Positions 32,608 to 41,207 are shown, counted from the stretch's first letter. The stretch: 64,000 bases of DNA from CAYWEM01 sp964457225 (GCA_964457225.1 CAYWEM010000004.1:173490-237489); one strand, 5' to 3'. The notes: a model not told the origin generated them from the sequence alone. Numbers and translations are program-made.

Positions 32608-33669
32608 TCAAGCGCAACCGTAATAGTCCTTGTACCAGGCAATGAAACGGGCCACACCTTCCCGGACCGGGGTGATCGGCCGGTAGCCGGTCCAGGCGGC
32701 CAGCTCTTCAATGGAGGCGCAGGTTTCGGCCACGTCCCCGGGCTGCATGGGCAGCATCAGTCGTTCCGCCTTGCGGCCCAGGAATTCTTCGATAAGTTCC
32801 ACGAAGTGCAGCAGGTCAACCGGCTGGTTGTTGCCGATGTTGAAAATCCGGTAGGGTGCGCTGGAACTTGCCGGGTCCGGACACAGACCGTTCCAGCCCG
32901 GATTGGGTTGTGCCGGCCTGGTCATGACCCTGAACACGCCCTCGACTATATCGTCGATGTAAGTGAAATCCCTTTTCATGCGGCCGTGGTTGTAAACTTC
33001 AATCGGCCGGTTTTCCAGGATGGCCCGGGTGAAGTTGAACAGGGCCATGTCCGGACGGCCCCAGGGGCCGTAAACGGTGAAAAAGCGCAGCCCGGTGACC
33101 GGCAGGCCGAACAGCTGGGCGTAGGTATGGGCCATCAGTTCGTTGGCCTTTTTCGAGGCGGCGTAGAGTGACAGCGGGTGATCGACGGCCTGGTGCTCGT
33201 TGAAGGGCATGGCCAGGTTGGCCCCGTACACAGAGGAAGAAGAGGCGAACACCAGGTGTTCCACCGGGAAATGGCGACAGCATTCCAGTATGTTCATGAA
33301 AGCGCTGATATTGCTGTCTATGTAGGAATGCGGGTTTTGCAGGGAGTAGCGTACTCCGGCCTGGGCGGCCAGGTGAACCACGTACTCGGGCCGGTTGCGG
33401 TTGAAAACTTCAGTCAATTCTTCCCGTGAACTGAGATCCAGGCGGAAAAAGCTGAGTTGCCCGCCGCAGGCCGTGTTTTTTCCGGACCGCAGTTCCGAGC
33501 TGTCGAGACCGAGTTTTTCCAGGCGGGCGAATTTCAGGCGGACATCGTAATAATCGTTTATATTGTCAATACCGATGACGCTGTAACCCTCGGCCAGCAG
33601 GCGGCCGGCCAGGTGAAAGCCGATGAACCCGGCGATGCCGGTGAGCAGAACTGTGTTTTTATTTTGCAT
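32608..33669 (-). CDS. UDP-glucuronate 4-epimerase-like SDR
   Basis: 353 residues from ATG 33669. GIAGFIGFHLAGRLL (GxxGxxG) then GIDNINDYYDVRLKFARLE, a stretch diagnostic of the CapI/UDP-glucuronate epimerase group; SSSSVYG near 124-130 and YAASKKANE near 148-156 give the Ser and Y-x-x-x-K. It would make UDP-galacturonate for capsule or LPS. Placement directly before ugd supports it. Confidence 0.88.
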   Translation of the reverse strand: MQNKNTVLLTGIAGFIGFHLAGRLLAEGYSVIGIDNINDYYDVRLKFARLEKLGLDSSELRSGKNTACGGQLSFFRLDLSSREELTEVFNRNRPEYVVHLAAQAGVRYSLQNPHSYIDSNISAFMNILECCRHFPVEHLVFASSSSVYGANLAMPFNEHQAVDHPLSLYAASKKANELMAHTYAQLFGLPVTGLRFFTVYGPWGRPDMALFNFTRAILENRPIEVYNHGRMKRDFTYIDDIVEGVFRVMTRPAQPNPGWNGLCPDPASSSAPYRIFNIGNNQPVDLLHFVELIEEFLGRKAERLMLPMQPGDVAETCASIEELAAWTGYRPITPVREGVARFIAWYKDYYGCA

Positions 33670-33690
33670 GCTGGCTCTTCGCAAGCGGAA

Positions 33691-34965
33691 TCACGCCTGG
33701 AACACCTTGGCTGAACCGGACTTGAAAACATTGCGTGTATCCACTATCAGCCTGGCCCGTTCTTCGATTTCTGAATAGGGCAGGTCTGAGTGGTCGGTCA
33801 GCAGCAGCACCAGGTCGTAATCCCGTATGCGTTCCGGATCGTATGCGACCGACTTGATGCGCAGATCTGGATAGGTACGGTGCGGGCCGGTTTCCGGGAT
33901 ATAAGGGTCGTAATAATCCACCCGGGCGCCGCCGGCGCTCAGCAGTTCGAAAATCTTGAGCGAAGGACTTTCCCGGACATCGTCGATGTCTTTTTTGTAG
34001 GCCATGCCCAGGATCAGGATGCGGCTGCCGTTGAGCGCTTTTTGCGCCTGGTTGAGCACCTGGCAGACCCGCGAGATGACGTAATAGGGCTGAAAGGTGT
34101 TTATTTCTCCGGCCAGCTCGATGAACCTGGTGCTGAAATCGTATTCCCGGGCTTTCCAGGTCAGGTAGAAGGGGTCGATCGGGATGCAGTGTCCGCCCAG
34201 TCCCGGGCCCGGGTAAAAGGGCTGAAAGCCGAAAGGCTTGGAGGAAGCGGCGGCGATTACTTCCCAGATGTCGATGTTCATGCGCTCGAAGAGCATTTTC
34301 AGTTCGTTCACCAGGGCGATGTTGACGGCCCGGTAAGTGTTTTCCAAAATCTTTGATGCCTCGGCCACCCGGGTCGAGGATACCGGGACCACCTTGACGA
34401 TTTCCCGGTACAGTTCGACCGCCTTTTCCAGGCAGGCCGGGGTACAGCCCCCGACTACCTTGGGTATGGTCGCGGTGGTAAAATGGCGATTGCCCGGGTC
34501 CTCGCGTTCCGGGGAGAAGGCCAGGAAAAAATCACGGCCGACTTTTTTGCCCCCGGCTTCCAGGATAGGCAGCAGAACTTCATCGGTGGTGCAGGGATAA
34601 GTAGTGCTTTCCAGGACCACCAGCTGACCGTCCTGCAGGTATTCGGCGATCACCCTGGTTGAATTGACCACGTAAGAGAGATCCGGCTCCCGGTTGGCGT
34701 TCAGGGGAGTCGGCACACAGATCAGGATGGCCCCGGTTTCGGCCAGCTTGCTGAAATCTCTGGTGGCCTGGAAGTTTCCCCGCTCCAGCCAGGAGCGGAT
34801 TTCAGCTTCCGGAATGTGCTTGATGTAAGATTTTCCGGCCAGCAGCATGTCGATCTTGACCTGGTCGATGTCGAACCCGCAGACCGGGAAACCGCGGGCG
34901 ATGAATTCCTTGATCAGCGGCAGGCCTACGTATCCCAGGCCGATAACCCCAATTTTTGTTTTCAT
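33691..34965 (-). CDS. UDP-N-acetyl-hexosamine 6-dehydrogenase (WbpA/WecC type)
   Basis: 424 residues, AGAGGAATC before the ATG. GLGYVGLPLIKEF near 9-21 for NAD, GKSYIKHIPE near 48, and GPGLGGHCIPIDPFYL with the catalytic Cys near 258. The GYVGLPL and HCIPIDP forms separate it from UDP-glucose dehydrogenases and place it with UDP-GlcNAc or UDP-ManNAc dehydrogenases. First gene of the operon; with ugd it gives two different uronic acid donors. Confidence 0.87.
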   Translation of the reverse strand: MKTKIGVIGLGYVGLPLIKEFIARGFPVCGFDIDQVKIDMLLAGKSYIKHIPEAEIRSWLERGNFQATRDFSKLAETGAILICVPTPLNANREPDLSYVVNSTRVIAEYLQDGQLVVLESTTYPCTTDEVLLPILEAGGKKVGRDFFLAFSPEREDPGNRHFTTATIPKVVGGCTPACLEKAVELYREIVKVVPVSSTRVAEASKILENTYRAVNIALVNELKMLFERMNIDIWEVIAAASSKPFGFQPFYPGPGLGGHCIPIDPFYLTWKAREYDFSTRFIELAGEINTFQPYYVISRVCQVLNQAQKALNGSRILILGMAYKKDIDDVRESPSLKIFELLSAGGARVDYYDPYIPETGPHRTYPDLRIKSVAYDPERIRDYDLVLLLTDHSDLPYSEIEERARLIVDTRNVFKSGSAKVFQA

Positions 34966-34989
34966 TTGATTCCTCTGGAACTAAAAAAC

Positions 34990-35018
34990 ATTTTAACACA
35001 AGGGGCCGGCACGGTAAA
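34990..35018 (-). promoter_or_regulatory. Promoter of the nucleotide-sugar operon
   Basis: Minus strand: TTTACC (35013-35018), 17-base spacer, TAAAAT (34990-34995), then a short leader with AGAGGA before the ATG. Confidence 0.5.
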
Positions 35019-35065
35019 GAACGCCCGGCCGAGGGAATCGTAAGTCAGGAGGGATTCCCCATCCT

Positions 35066-35518
35066 TTAATTGCCGGTTTCCGGGAATTCTTCGCTCAATC
35101 CGGCGATAAGCTGCAGATTGGCGATCATGAAACCATAAACCGGGTAAACCGCGTTAAATGATTCGGACTGCAGGTTATCTTTCAGGATTTGTACCCAGAT
35201 TTCCAACTGGGTCGGCCAGTAAGCCAGGCGGAAACCATGACTGCGGTAGGCCCGAAAAACCCAGAGTAAAGTTTCAACCAGCACTTCCGGCTGAAAGTCC
35301 ATGAGCAATGCGGCAATGAAGCGGGTGTGGTTGCGGTGGTTTTCCTGCATCATGTTCAGGTTGCCCGGCCCGATCAGTGATTCAAGGTCCGGTCGCTTGC
35401 TGAAAACACGGTTCATTTCCGCGGCCAGCAGTTCGCTCTTGGCGGCGTACTCGGCGGCGGTTTCCCGGCTCGGATGCCGTATTTGACTTGCGGCTTGAAT
35501 GAGTTTTTCCCTGCTCAT
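35066..35518 (-). CDS. Helical protein encoded after the B12 sensor and kinase, unknown function
   Basis: 150 residues from ATG 35518, overlapping the kinase stop by ATGA. All-helical with striking conserved-looking stretches NMMQENHRNHTRFIAALLMD and WVFRAYRSHGFRLAYWP; two His in E-N-H-x-N-H could bind metal or cofactor. I do not recognise the family. Tight coupling to the kinase suggests a receiver-like, phosphotransfer or sensor partner without a known response-regulator signature. Confidence 0.65.
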   Translation of the reverse strand: MSREKLIQAASQIRHPSRETAAEYAAKSELLAAEMNRVFSKRPDLESLIGPGNLNMMQENHRNHTRFIAALLMDFQPEVLVETLLWVFRAYRSHGFRLAYWPTQLEIWVQILKDNLQSESFNAVYPVYGFMIANLQLIAGLSEEFPETGN

Positions 35519-36660
35519 TGCTTCTTGTGGTTGTCTGCCGGCTCGATCGGCAGGCTGAAATAAAAAGTCGAGCCACGGCCGACCTGGCTGTCGATCCAAA
35601 TTTTTCCCAGGTGACCGGTCACTATGCGGCGTACTATGGCCAGGCCCAGCCCGGTGCTTTTTTCGTCTTCCCTGCTGCGTACGGAGGTGCGCGAGAATGG
35701 TTTGAACAGTTTTTCCATTTCCTCACGGGGGATCCCCGGCCCCTGGTCGGCAACGGCCACGGTTACCTGGCCGCCCCCTGGAAAAACACTCAGTTCAACT
35801 TTTGAGCCGGGCGGTGAATACTTTACAGCATTGGACAGCAGGTTGTTCAAGACCTGGGTGATCTTCATCGGATCAATGCTCAGCATTGGAATGGTTTCAC
35901 ATGGATTGAAAACTATCCCTATCTTTTTCTTGTCGGCCAGGAGCTGGTTAAGGCTGACATTTTCCCGGATCAGCTGAACCAGGTCGGTGGCCTGCTTTTC
36001 CAGCTGGAGCTTGCCGGCCTCGATACGGGCGATGTCCAGCAGGTCGTTGAGCAGATCCAGCATGAAGTTGCTCGAGTTTTGGATTATTTCCAGGAAGTTG
36101 AGGTGTTCTTCGGACAGCTCATGCCCGAGTTCATCGAGCAGAAAGGAACTCAGGGTTTGAATCGCCCCGATCGGACTGCGCAGGTCATGGGCGGCCATGC
36201 CCAGGAATTGATTTTTCAGGTCGTTCAGTTTCAGCAGTTCCGCGTTCTTTTTTTGCAGTTCCCGGTTCAGGTTGGCCTGGGAATTGTTCAGGGCGACCAG
36301 TTCCCGGCGCAGGTTTTCAGTTTCCAGGTGGTTGTTTTCAGCAATGGCCAGGACCCGGTCGCCCAGGTCGACGAAGCGGAAATACAGGGTTTGCGGCAGG
36401 CCGGAAGAAGAATTGAGGTTGAAGAGGTGAACTTCCCGGCCCGCGGCCAGCAGTTCCTCCAGATTGAAGTCCCGGCGAAAATCGAGCAGTATTTCTGACA
36501 GGAGCAGGTTTGCCGGTTCCCTGCCGGCCAGTTGGCGGGTGTAGTCATTGGCCAGCAGGATGCGGCCCTCGCGGTTCAGCACCATTACGGCCAGTGCCGC
36601 CTGGTGTCGCAGAAAATACTGCAGTTCGGCTTCGGGCCATAATTCTTTGCCTGCTTTCAT
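35515..36660 (-). CDS. PAS-type sensor histidine kinase
   Basis: 381 residues, soluble (no membrane segment). An N-terminal PAS-like domain (about 15-110), a coiled linker (112-150), then H158 in AAHDLRSPIGAI, N-box QVLNNLLSNAVKYS, G1 VADQGPGIP, F-box KLFKPFSR and G2 STGLGLAI. It autophosphorylates on H158. No response regulator with a receiver domain is adjacent. Its start overlaps the stop of the cobalamin-binding protein (ATGA) and its stop overlaps the next start, so all three should be made in step. Confidence 0.88.
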   Translation of the reverse strand: MKAGKELWPEAELQYFLRHQAALAVMVLNREGRILLANDYTRQLAGREPANLLLSEILLDFRRDFNLEELLAAGREVHLFNLNSSSGLPQTLYFRFVDLGDRVLAIAENNHLETENLRRELVALNNSQANLNRELQKKNAELLKLNDLKNQFLGMAAHDLRSPIGAIQTLSSFLLDELGHELSEEHLNFLEIIQNSSNFMLDLLNDLLDIARIEAGKLQLEKQATDLVQLIRENVSLNQLLADKKKIGIVFNPCETIPMLSIDPMKITQVLNNLLSNAVKYSPPGSKVELSVFPGGGQVTVAVADQGPGIPREEMEKLFKPFSRTSVRSREDEKSTGLGLAIVRRIVTGHLGKIWIDSQVGRGSTFYFSLPIEPADNHKKQ

Positions 36661-37292
36661 TGGCTCTCGATCAGGTCCTCAAGCTCTTTCAAGCCGGGCA
36701 CGTAGCGTACTCCGGGAAAATCCTCGATAATGGCTGATCCGCCCCAGCGGAACGCCTGGCCGCCAACCAGAACCGGGAGGTCGGGCCAGTGGATTTTAAG
36801 CTTTTCGAGCAGTAAGAGCAGTTTGTCCATGTTGAAAAAAACGCTCAGGGACAAGCCCAGCAGGTCGGGCTTTTTTTCTTCCAGGATTTTAAACAGCTCA
36901 GGGTCGGGAGTATTGGCGCCCAGGAAATACCCGTGCCAGCCTTTGAGTTCGAAAATGTCGGCCACCATGCGGCCGCCCAGCTGGTGGAATTCATTGGCCA
37001 CACAGGCGATGACCGCCTGGCGGTTTTTGTGTTCCGCGGCGAATATGCGCGGGTAGGCCAGGGTAAGCAGGCTTTCGGTTATGGAAGTTGCCAGGTGTTC
37101 CGTAGCCACGGAAATTTTGTTGCTTTCCCAGAGGGCGCCTACTTCGTACATCGAACGGTGAAACAAGTCCAGATAAAGATCCCGTACCTGGATTTCCGTG
37201 TCCAGGACCTGCTTGACGATCTGGAAGCACTGTTCCCTTGACCCGGATAAAAGTTGCTTCAGATAAGTTTGATATAGATTTTCCGGAATCAT
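36657..37292 (-). CDS. Stand-alone cobalamin-binding sensor with CarH/LitR-type residues
   Basis: 211 residues. Helical B12-binding-2 domain (about 1-90) and Rossmann B12-binding domain (about 91-211). W55, E65 and H66 fit W-x9-EH, the capping-helix motif of CarH/LitR photoreceptors; E101-F-H103-x-x-G106 is the lower axial-ligand motif, also of CarH form. CarH itself has an N-terminal MerR DNA-binding domain, absent here. A methyltransferase corrinoid protein is the alternative, but no methyltransferase is nearby. The coupled histidine kinase suggests it reports light or adenosylcobalamin status. Confidence 0.82.
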   Translation of the reverse strand: MIPENLYQTYLKQLLSGSREQCFQIVKQVLDTEIQVRDLYLDLFHRSMYEVGALWESNKISVATEHLATSITESLLTLAYPRIFAAEHKNRQAVIACVANEFHQLGGRMVADIFELKGWHGYFLGANTPDPELFKILEEKKPDLLGLSLSVFFNMDKLLLLLEKLKIHWPDLPVLVGGQAFRWGGSAIIEDFPGVRYVPGLKELEDLIESQ

Positions 37293-37298
37293 GTGAAA

Positions 37299-37327
37299 AT
37301 TATAAAAAGAGTCTTCTGAAATTTCAA
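37299..37327 (-). promoter_or_regulatory. Promoter of the B12-sensor operon, leaderless geometry
   Basis: Minus strand: TTGAAA (37322-37327), 17-base spacer, TATAAT (37299-37304), six bases to ATG 37292. No ribosome site. Confidence 0.62.
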
Positions 37328-37418
37328 GATGTCATCCAGGTTTGACTTGAACCGGTTTCACGGTATTTTTACTTGAAATAAATTTTTTTTTAAGCTACTA
37401 ATAAACAATTGGAGAAAG

Positions 37419-37733
37419 ATGGAGAAGAGAAGGCATCAGAGAATCAGAAAGCGTTGGCTGGTAAAAATCATGGCCGGTGCCAGCAGTTTCCAGTCCTTTA
37501 CCTACGATGTGTCCAGTTCGGGACTCTTTTTACTGAGTCCGAAGACCTTTGCTCCCGGTGTGCCCATCAACATGGAAATCAGCCTGGAACAGGCCAGGGT
37601 CAAGCTTAACGGAAGGGTTGTCTGGGCCCGAAGTATTCCGGCCGCCTTGTACCTTTCGCTGAAAGGCGGCATGGGGGTTCGCATCGAGGGCGGATCAATG
37701 GAAGACTTTTTTTCCCTGCTGCGGCAAGCCTGA
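37419..37733 (+). CDS. PilZ domain protein
   Basis: 104 residues with GGAG upstream. A single PilZ domain: RRHQRIRKRW at 4-13 gives the R-x-x-x-R arm and DVSSSGLFL near 30-38 the D-x-S-x-x-G turn, both contacting cyclic di-GMP. GGMGVRIEGG near 85 closes the barrel. It is monocistronic and convergent with the ligase genes. Target protein unknown. Confidence 0.85.
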   Translation: MEKRRHQRIRKRWLVKIMAGASSFQSFTYDVSSSGLFLLSPKTFAPGVPINMEISLEQARVKLNGRVVWARSIPAALYLSLKGGMGVRIEGGSMEDFFSLLRQA

Positions 37734-37746
37734 GTGCTGGAACCGA

Positions 37747-38733
37747 TCAGCTGTTTTTTTTCCGGCCTGAAGCAACGATGACGCCGATCAGTTCGTTCCA
37801 GTTCAGGCCGGCCTTTTCGGCGGCGGCCACGAAACCGCTGTCAGGAGCGATGCAGGGATTGGCGTTGATTTCCAGTATAAAGGGCCGCCCCTGTGGGTCG
37901 ACCCGGAAATCCACCCGGGCATAGCCGGACAGGGCAAACAGGTCCCAGCAGCGGGCCGCCAATTCGGTCAGCTGTTCCAGGAGCCGCTGGTCATCGGCGG
38001 TGAAAGAAAAAGACCGCGGCGTATTGACGTAAGCCTGAGAATCCTTTTCCCACTTGGCCTGGTAGTCCAGGATACGCGGTTGGCCGGGAGAGAAGTGCAA
38101 AAACAGGATTTCCGCGGGGGGCAATACCCGGCCGTCCAGCAGGGAAAGGTTGAATTCACGGCCTGGAATATAGACTTCGGCGAAATACGGCCTTCCGTCT
38201 TTGCGGATTCTGGCGGCCAGGGCCCGGTCCAGGTCCTCAGGCCCGGCCGGGCTGACCACCGAACTGAGGTCAATACCCAGTGAGGCGTCTTCCCAGACCG
38301 GCTTGATTATGTAGCTCTGATTCTCCTGGAAGTTGTCAGCACGGCTGTTGGATTGATGCCAGGCCGGGGTCGGCAGGCCGGCGGCGGCCAGGCTCTGCTT
38401 GGTTGAAAGCTTGTTGCCGGTGATGAACAGGGCGGCGGTGTCGGCCCCGGTATAAGGCAGTCCCAGGTGGTCGAGCAGGGCCGGAGCGAGATGGAGCAGG
38501 TTGCCGCAGCCGGCGATCGACTCGACCAGGTTGAAAACCAGGTCCGGGGCATAGTCCAGCAATTCCTGCCTGGTTTTTTCCAGGTTCAGCAGGCAGGGGA
38601 TCTGCCTGACCTGCCAGCCTAATTCTTCCAGGGTTTTTCCGACGGCGGCGGCCTGGTCCAGCACGTCGAGGGCGTCAGGCAGGGATTCGTTTGCCGGTGG
38701 ATCGAGTAGAATGGCCGCTTTTTCCGATTTCAT
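37747..38733 (-). CDS. ATP-grasp ligase, D-Ala-D-Ala ligase-like (second of pair)
   Basis: 328 residues; its start lies inside the preceding gene (59-base overlap). ATP-grasp order: DLVFNLVESIAGCGNLLHL near 66-84, LGLPYTGADTAALFITGNKLSTK near 90-112 (split), IIKPVWEDASLGID, then ARVDFRVDPQGRPFILEINANP with the metal Asp/Glu/Asn near 275-295. This is the Ddl fold, but a pair of diverged copies in a kamA operon argues against cell-wall Ddl. It may join an amino acid or beta-amino acid to another. Confidence 0.78.
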   Translation of the reverse strand: MKSEKAAILLDPPANESLPDALDVLDQAAAVGKTLEELGWQVRQIPCLLNLEKTRQELLDYAPDLVFNLVESIAGCGNLLHLAPALLDHLGLPYTGADTAALFITGNKLSTKQSLAAAGLPTPAWHQSNSRADNFQENQSYIIKPVWEDASLGIDLSSVVSPAGPEDLDRALAARIRKDGRPYFAEVYIPGREFNLSLLDGRVLPPAEILFLHFSPGQPRILDYQAKWEKDSQAYVNTPRSFSFTADDQRLLEQLTELAARCWDLFALSGYARVDFRVDPQGRPFILEINANPCIAPDSGFVAAAEKAGLNWNELIGVIVASGRKKNS

Positions 38734-39706
38734 AGGGGATTCTCTTCTGCGCTGATGCGATGATTTCGCTGATCAGTTGCCGGTAGGGAATGCCGGAGAG
38801 CCGGCAGATAATGGCCAGGTCGGAATGTTGCGGGTTGAGCCCGGCCAGGGGATTAACTTCCATAAAGCTGGGCCTGCCGGTGGAATCGAGTCTGATGTCG
38901 ATCCGGCCGGCATCGCGGCAATTCAGTCCGCGCCAGGCGGCCAGGGCCAGCTCGGCGCCGGCCCGGGCCTGGGCATCGTCAACCAGGCGATAGGAAACCC
39001 GTGATTCGTATTCCGCCTTGTTAAGGTAAGAGTAAGCGGAGTCTTCAGCGTTTTCACCCAGCAGAACTTCCATCACGCCCAGTATGCGGGCCTCTTCAGC
39101 CGAACCCAGCAGGCCGACGGTGAATTCCCGTCCCGGCAGGTAGCTTTCCACCAGCACCGGTTGGCGGAATTTGGCCAGCAGCATCCGGCATTGTTTTTCC
39201 AGTTGAAACCGGTTGAAAACTTTCGAACCGGCATCGATACCCTTGCTGGTGCCTTCAGCCAGAGGTTTGACAAACAACGGGAAGGGCAGGCCCAGTCTAT
39301 CCAGGTCAGAATCATTTCTGATAACCGCGAAATCCGCGGTGGCCAGGCCCAGCGATTTTACCAGGGTTTTGCAGATGCCCTTGTCCAAAGTCAGGGCCAT
39401 GACCAGGGGGTCGGAAAAAGTATAGGGAATACTGAAACTGTCCAGCAGGGCCGGGACCAGGGCTTCCCGTCCGGGGCCGTACAGTCCTTCGCAGATGTTG
39501 AAGACCAGGTCCCAGGAATGCCCGGCCAGCAGGGCCCGGGCCAGGGCCCGGTCATTGCCTATTTTTTCGCAATCGTGGCCCAGCTCCTGCAGGGCCTGTT
39601 CAATGGCGTCGATGGTTTCGGGGCGGTCGAATTCCGCCGTTTCTTCGGCGCTGTAGCCGGCGTCCAGGTAATCCTGGCGTAAGTCATAGCTCAGGGCGAT
39701 TTTCAT
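38675..39706 (-). CDS. ATP-grasp ligase, D-Ala-D-Ala ligase-like (first of pair)
   Basis: 343 residues. DLVFNICEGLYGPGREALVPALLD near 67-90 (split), FSIPYTFSDPLVMALTLDKG, LFVKPLAEGTSKGI near 145-158 and AGRIDIRLDSTGRPSFMEVNPLAG near 288-311 (split) give the complete ATP-grasp site. Only moderately like its neighbour, so the duplication is old. It lies 21 bases after kamA. The long 59-base overlap with the second ligase implies tightly linked production, perhaps as a heteromer or as two steps of one pathway. Confidence 0.8.
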   Translation of the reverse strand: MKIALSYDLRQDYLDAGYSAEETAEFDRPETIDAIEQALQELGHDCEKIGNDRALARALLAGHSWDLVFNICEGLYGPGREALVPALLDSFSIPYTFSDPLVMALTLDKGICKTLVKSLGLATADFAVIRNDSDLDRLGLPFPLFVKPLAEGTSKGIDAGSKVFNRFQLEKQCRMLLAKFRQPVLVESYLPGREFTVGLLGSAEEARILGVMEVLLGENAEDSAYSYLNKAEYESRVSYRLVDDAQARAGAELALAAWRGLNCRDAGRIDIRLDSTGRPSFMEVNPLAGLNPQHSDLAIICRLSGIPYRQLISEIIASAQKRIPYEIGKSGHSTRSTGKRIPA

Positions 39707-39727
39707 GTTTTTCCAGCCTCGCTGATT

Positions 39728-41029
39728 TCAGGCCAGGGCGCTGTCCGGGTAGCGAAACACCCGGCCCTGGTAATTCTGCAGTATCAGGTCGGTTCCGGTG
39801 TGGCCCAGGTTGTATTCGGGCAACAGGGGGATCTTGCCTCCTCCTCCCGGAGCATCGATCACGAACTGCGGAACCGCGTACCCGCTGGTGTGACCTCGCA
39901 GACCCCTGATTATCTCCAGGCCTTTGGCCACGGGGGTGCGGAAATGGGTTGAGCCTGAAACCGGGTCGCACTGGTAAAGGTAGTAGGGTCTTACCCGGTT
40001 GCGCAGCAAGCCGTGCATCAGGGCGGTCATGGTGCCGATGTCGTCGTTTACTCCTCTCAGCAGAACGGTCTGGCTGCCCAGGGGCAGGCCGGCGTCAGCC
40101 AGCTTGTCCAGGGCGCCGCAGCATTCCGGGGTCAACTCGGCCGGGTGGCTGAAATGAATGCTCAGCCAGAGCGGCTTGAACTTTTTCAGAACCGAGAGCA
40201 GGCCCGGCGTTATTCTTTGCGGCAGTACCACCGGAACCTTGGTGCCGATGCGCAGGAATTCCAGGTGGGGTATCTGCTGCAGCCGGGTCAGCAGGTATTC
40301 AAGTTGTTCGTCGTTCAGGGTCAGCGGGTCACCCCCTGAAATCAGCACGTCCCGGATTGCCGGGTTCAGAGCGATATAAGTCAGGCAGCGTTCCCAGTCC
40401 CTGGGAGTGATGTTCTTTTTGTCCTGGTTGTCGATCAGCCTGGAGCGGGTGCAATAACGGCAGTAAGTGGCGCAGAAGCCGCTGACCAGGAACAGAACCC
40501 GGTCCGGGTAGCGATGAACCAGGCCCCGGGTCGGGCAATGCTCGTCTTCATGCAGGGGGTCTTCCGCTTCTCCCGGCTGGCGCAGCATTTCTTCCTGGCG
40601 GGGCACAACGCATTTACGCATAGGCTGATCCTGGTCATGCGGATCGATCAGGCTGGCGTAATACGGGGTGATGCGCAGGGGCAGGGATCCGGCCTCCCGC
40701 AGGCAGGCCAGGCTTTCGTTCCGGCTAAGTTCGAGGCAGCGCTGTAATTCCTCCGGAGTGGTGAAGCTGTTCCTGATTTGCCAGCGCCAGTCCTGCCATT
40801 CCGCCTTGCTGACTCCCGGGAAAAACCGATGTCGGAAACTGCGCGCTCCCTCGCTCTCAGGGGGCCCGTGGCGGCGGGGGCGCAATACAACTGTACCCAG
40901 GGAGGACTCTGGGGCAAACTGCAAGGCGTCCTGGTTATTCGGCTGTATAAATAGGCCTGGAGGTTCTGTGTCTTCTGCGGAAGATTCCTGTTCCTTCATC
41001 AGAGAATCATCGTTCTCATTGTTGTGCAT
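39728..41029 (-). CDS. kamA: Lysine 2,3-aminomutase family radical SAM enzyme
   Basis: 433 residues; GGGAG before the ATG. The radical-SAM CxxxCxxC is C186, C190, C193 (FCATYCRYCTRSRL); the PLP lysine lies in DAPGGGGKIPLLPEY near 360-374, the normal KamA form; HFSHPAELTPE is the substrate region. It converts L-lysine to beta-lysine using SAM and PLP, or a related amino acid. It is longer than the EF-P enzyme EpmB at both ends. No ablB acetyltransferase follows; two ATP-grasp ligases do. Confidence 0.87.
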   Translation of the reverse strand: MHNNENDDSLMKEQESSAEDTEPPGLFIQPNNQDALQFAPESSLGTVVLRPRRHGPPESEGARSFRHRFFPGVSKAEWQDWRWQIRNSFTTPEELQRCLELSRNESLACLREAGSLPLRITPYYASLIDPHDQDQPMRKCVVPRQEEMLRQPGEAEDPLHEDEHCPTRGLVHRYPDRVLFLVSGFCATYCRYCTRSRLIDNQDKKNITPRDWERCLTYIALNPAIRDVLISGGDPLTLNDEQLEYLLTRLQQIPHLEFLRIGTKVPVVLPQRITPGLLSVLKKFKPLWLSIHFSHPAELTPECCGALDKLADAGLPLGSQTVLLRGVNDDIGTMTALMHGLLRNRVRPYYLYQCDPVSGSTHFRTPVAKGLEIIRGLRGHTSGYAVPQFVIDAPGGGGKIPLLPEYNLGHTGTDLILQNYQGRVFRYPDSALA

Positions 41030-41060
41030 TTTTCATCTCCCACTGTAAATCCAAGGGAGC

Positions 41061-41089
41061 TTAATATCTCTAATTTACTTACTTGTCAA
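41061..41089 (-). promoter_or_regulatory. Promoter of the kamA-ligase-ligase operon
   Basis: Minus strand: TTGACA (41084-41089), 17-base spacer, TATTAA (41061-41066), leader of about 25 bases with GGGAGATG. Confidence 0.6.
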
Positions 41090-41207
41090 TACAAAAAACG
41101 GAAAATATTTTTTTTTGAAAATATTTTTTTTCGACCCGGCTTGAGGGCGTAAAATTGAAATTAACCCGGGTTGTTTCAACCGGAATCACGGGCGGCCAAG
41201 CAGTAGC

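Noticed and set aside
31176..32645. Long plus-strand ORF (489 codons) opposite ugd
   Set aside because: Shadow of ugd, with the same antisense composition and no signal.
36657..37292. Corrinoid protein of a methyltransferase system
   Set aside because: The W-x9-EH and E-x-H-x-x-G forms and the coupled histidine kinase fit a sensor better, and no methyltransferase or activator gene is adjacent. Not fully excluded.
37747..39706. Assigning the two ATP-grasp genes to cell-wall D-Ala-D-Ala ligase (ddl)
   Set aside because: There are two diverged copies in a kamA operon with no mur or fts genes around; the fold is Ddl-like, but the substrate cannot be assumed.
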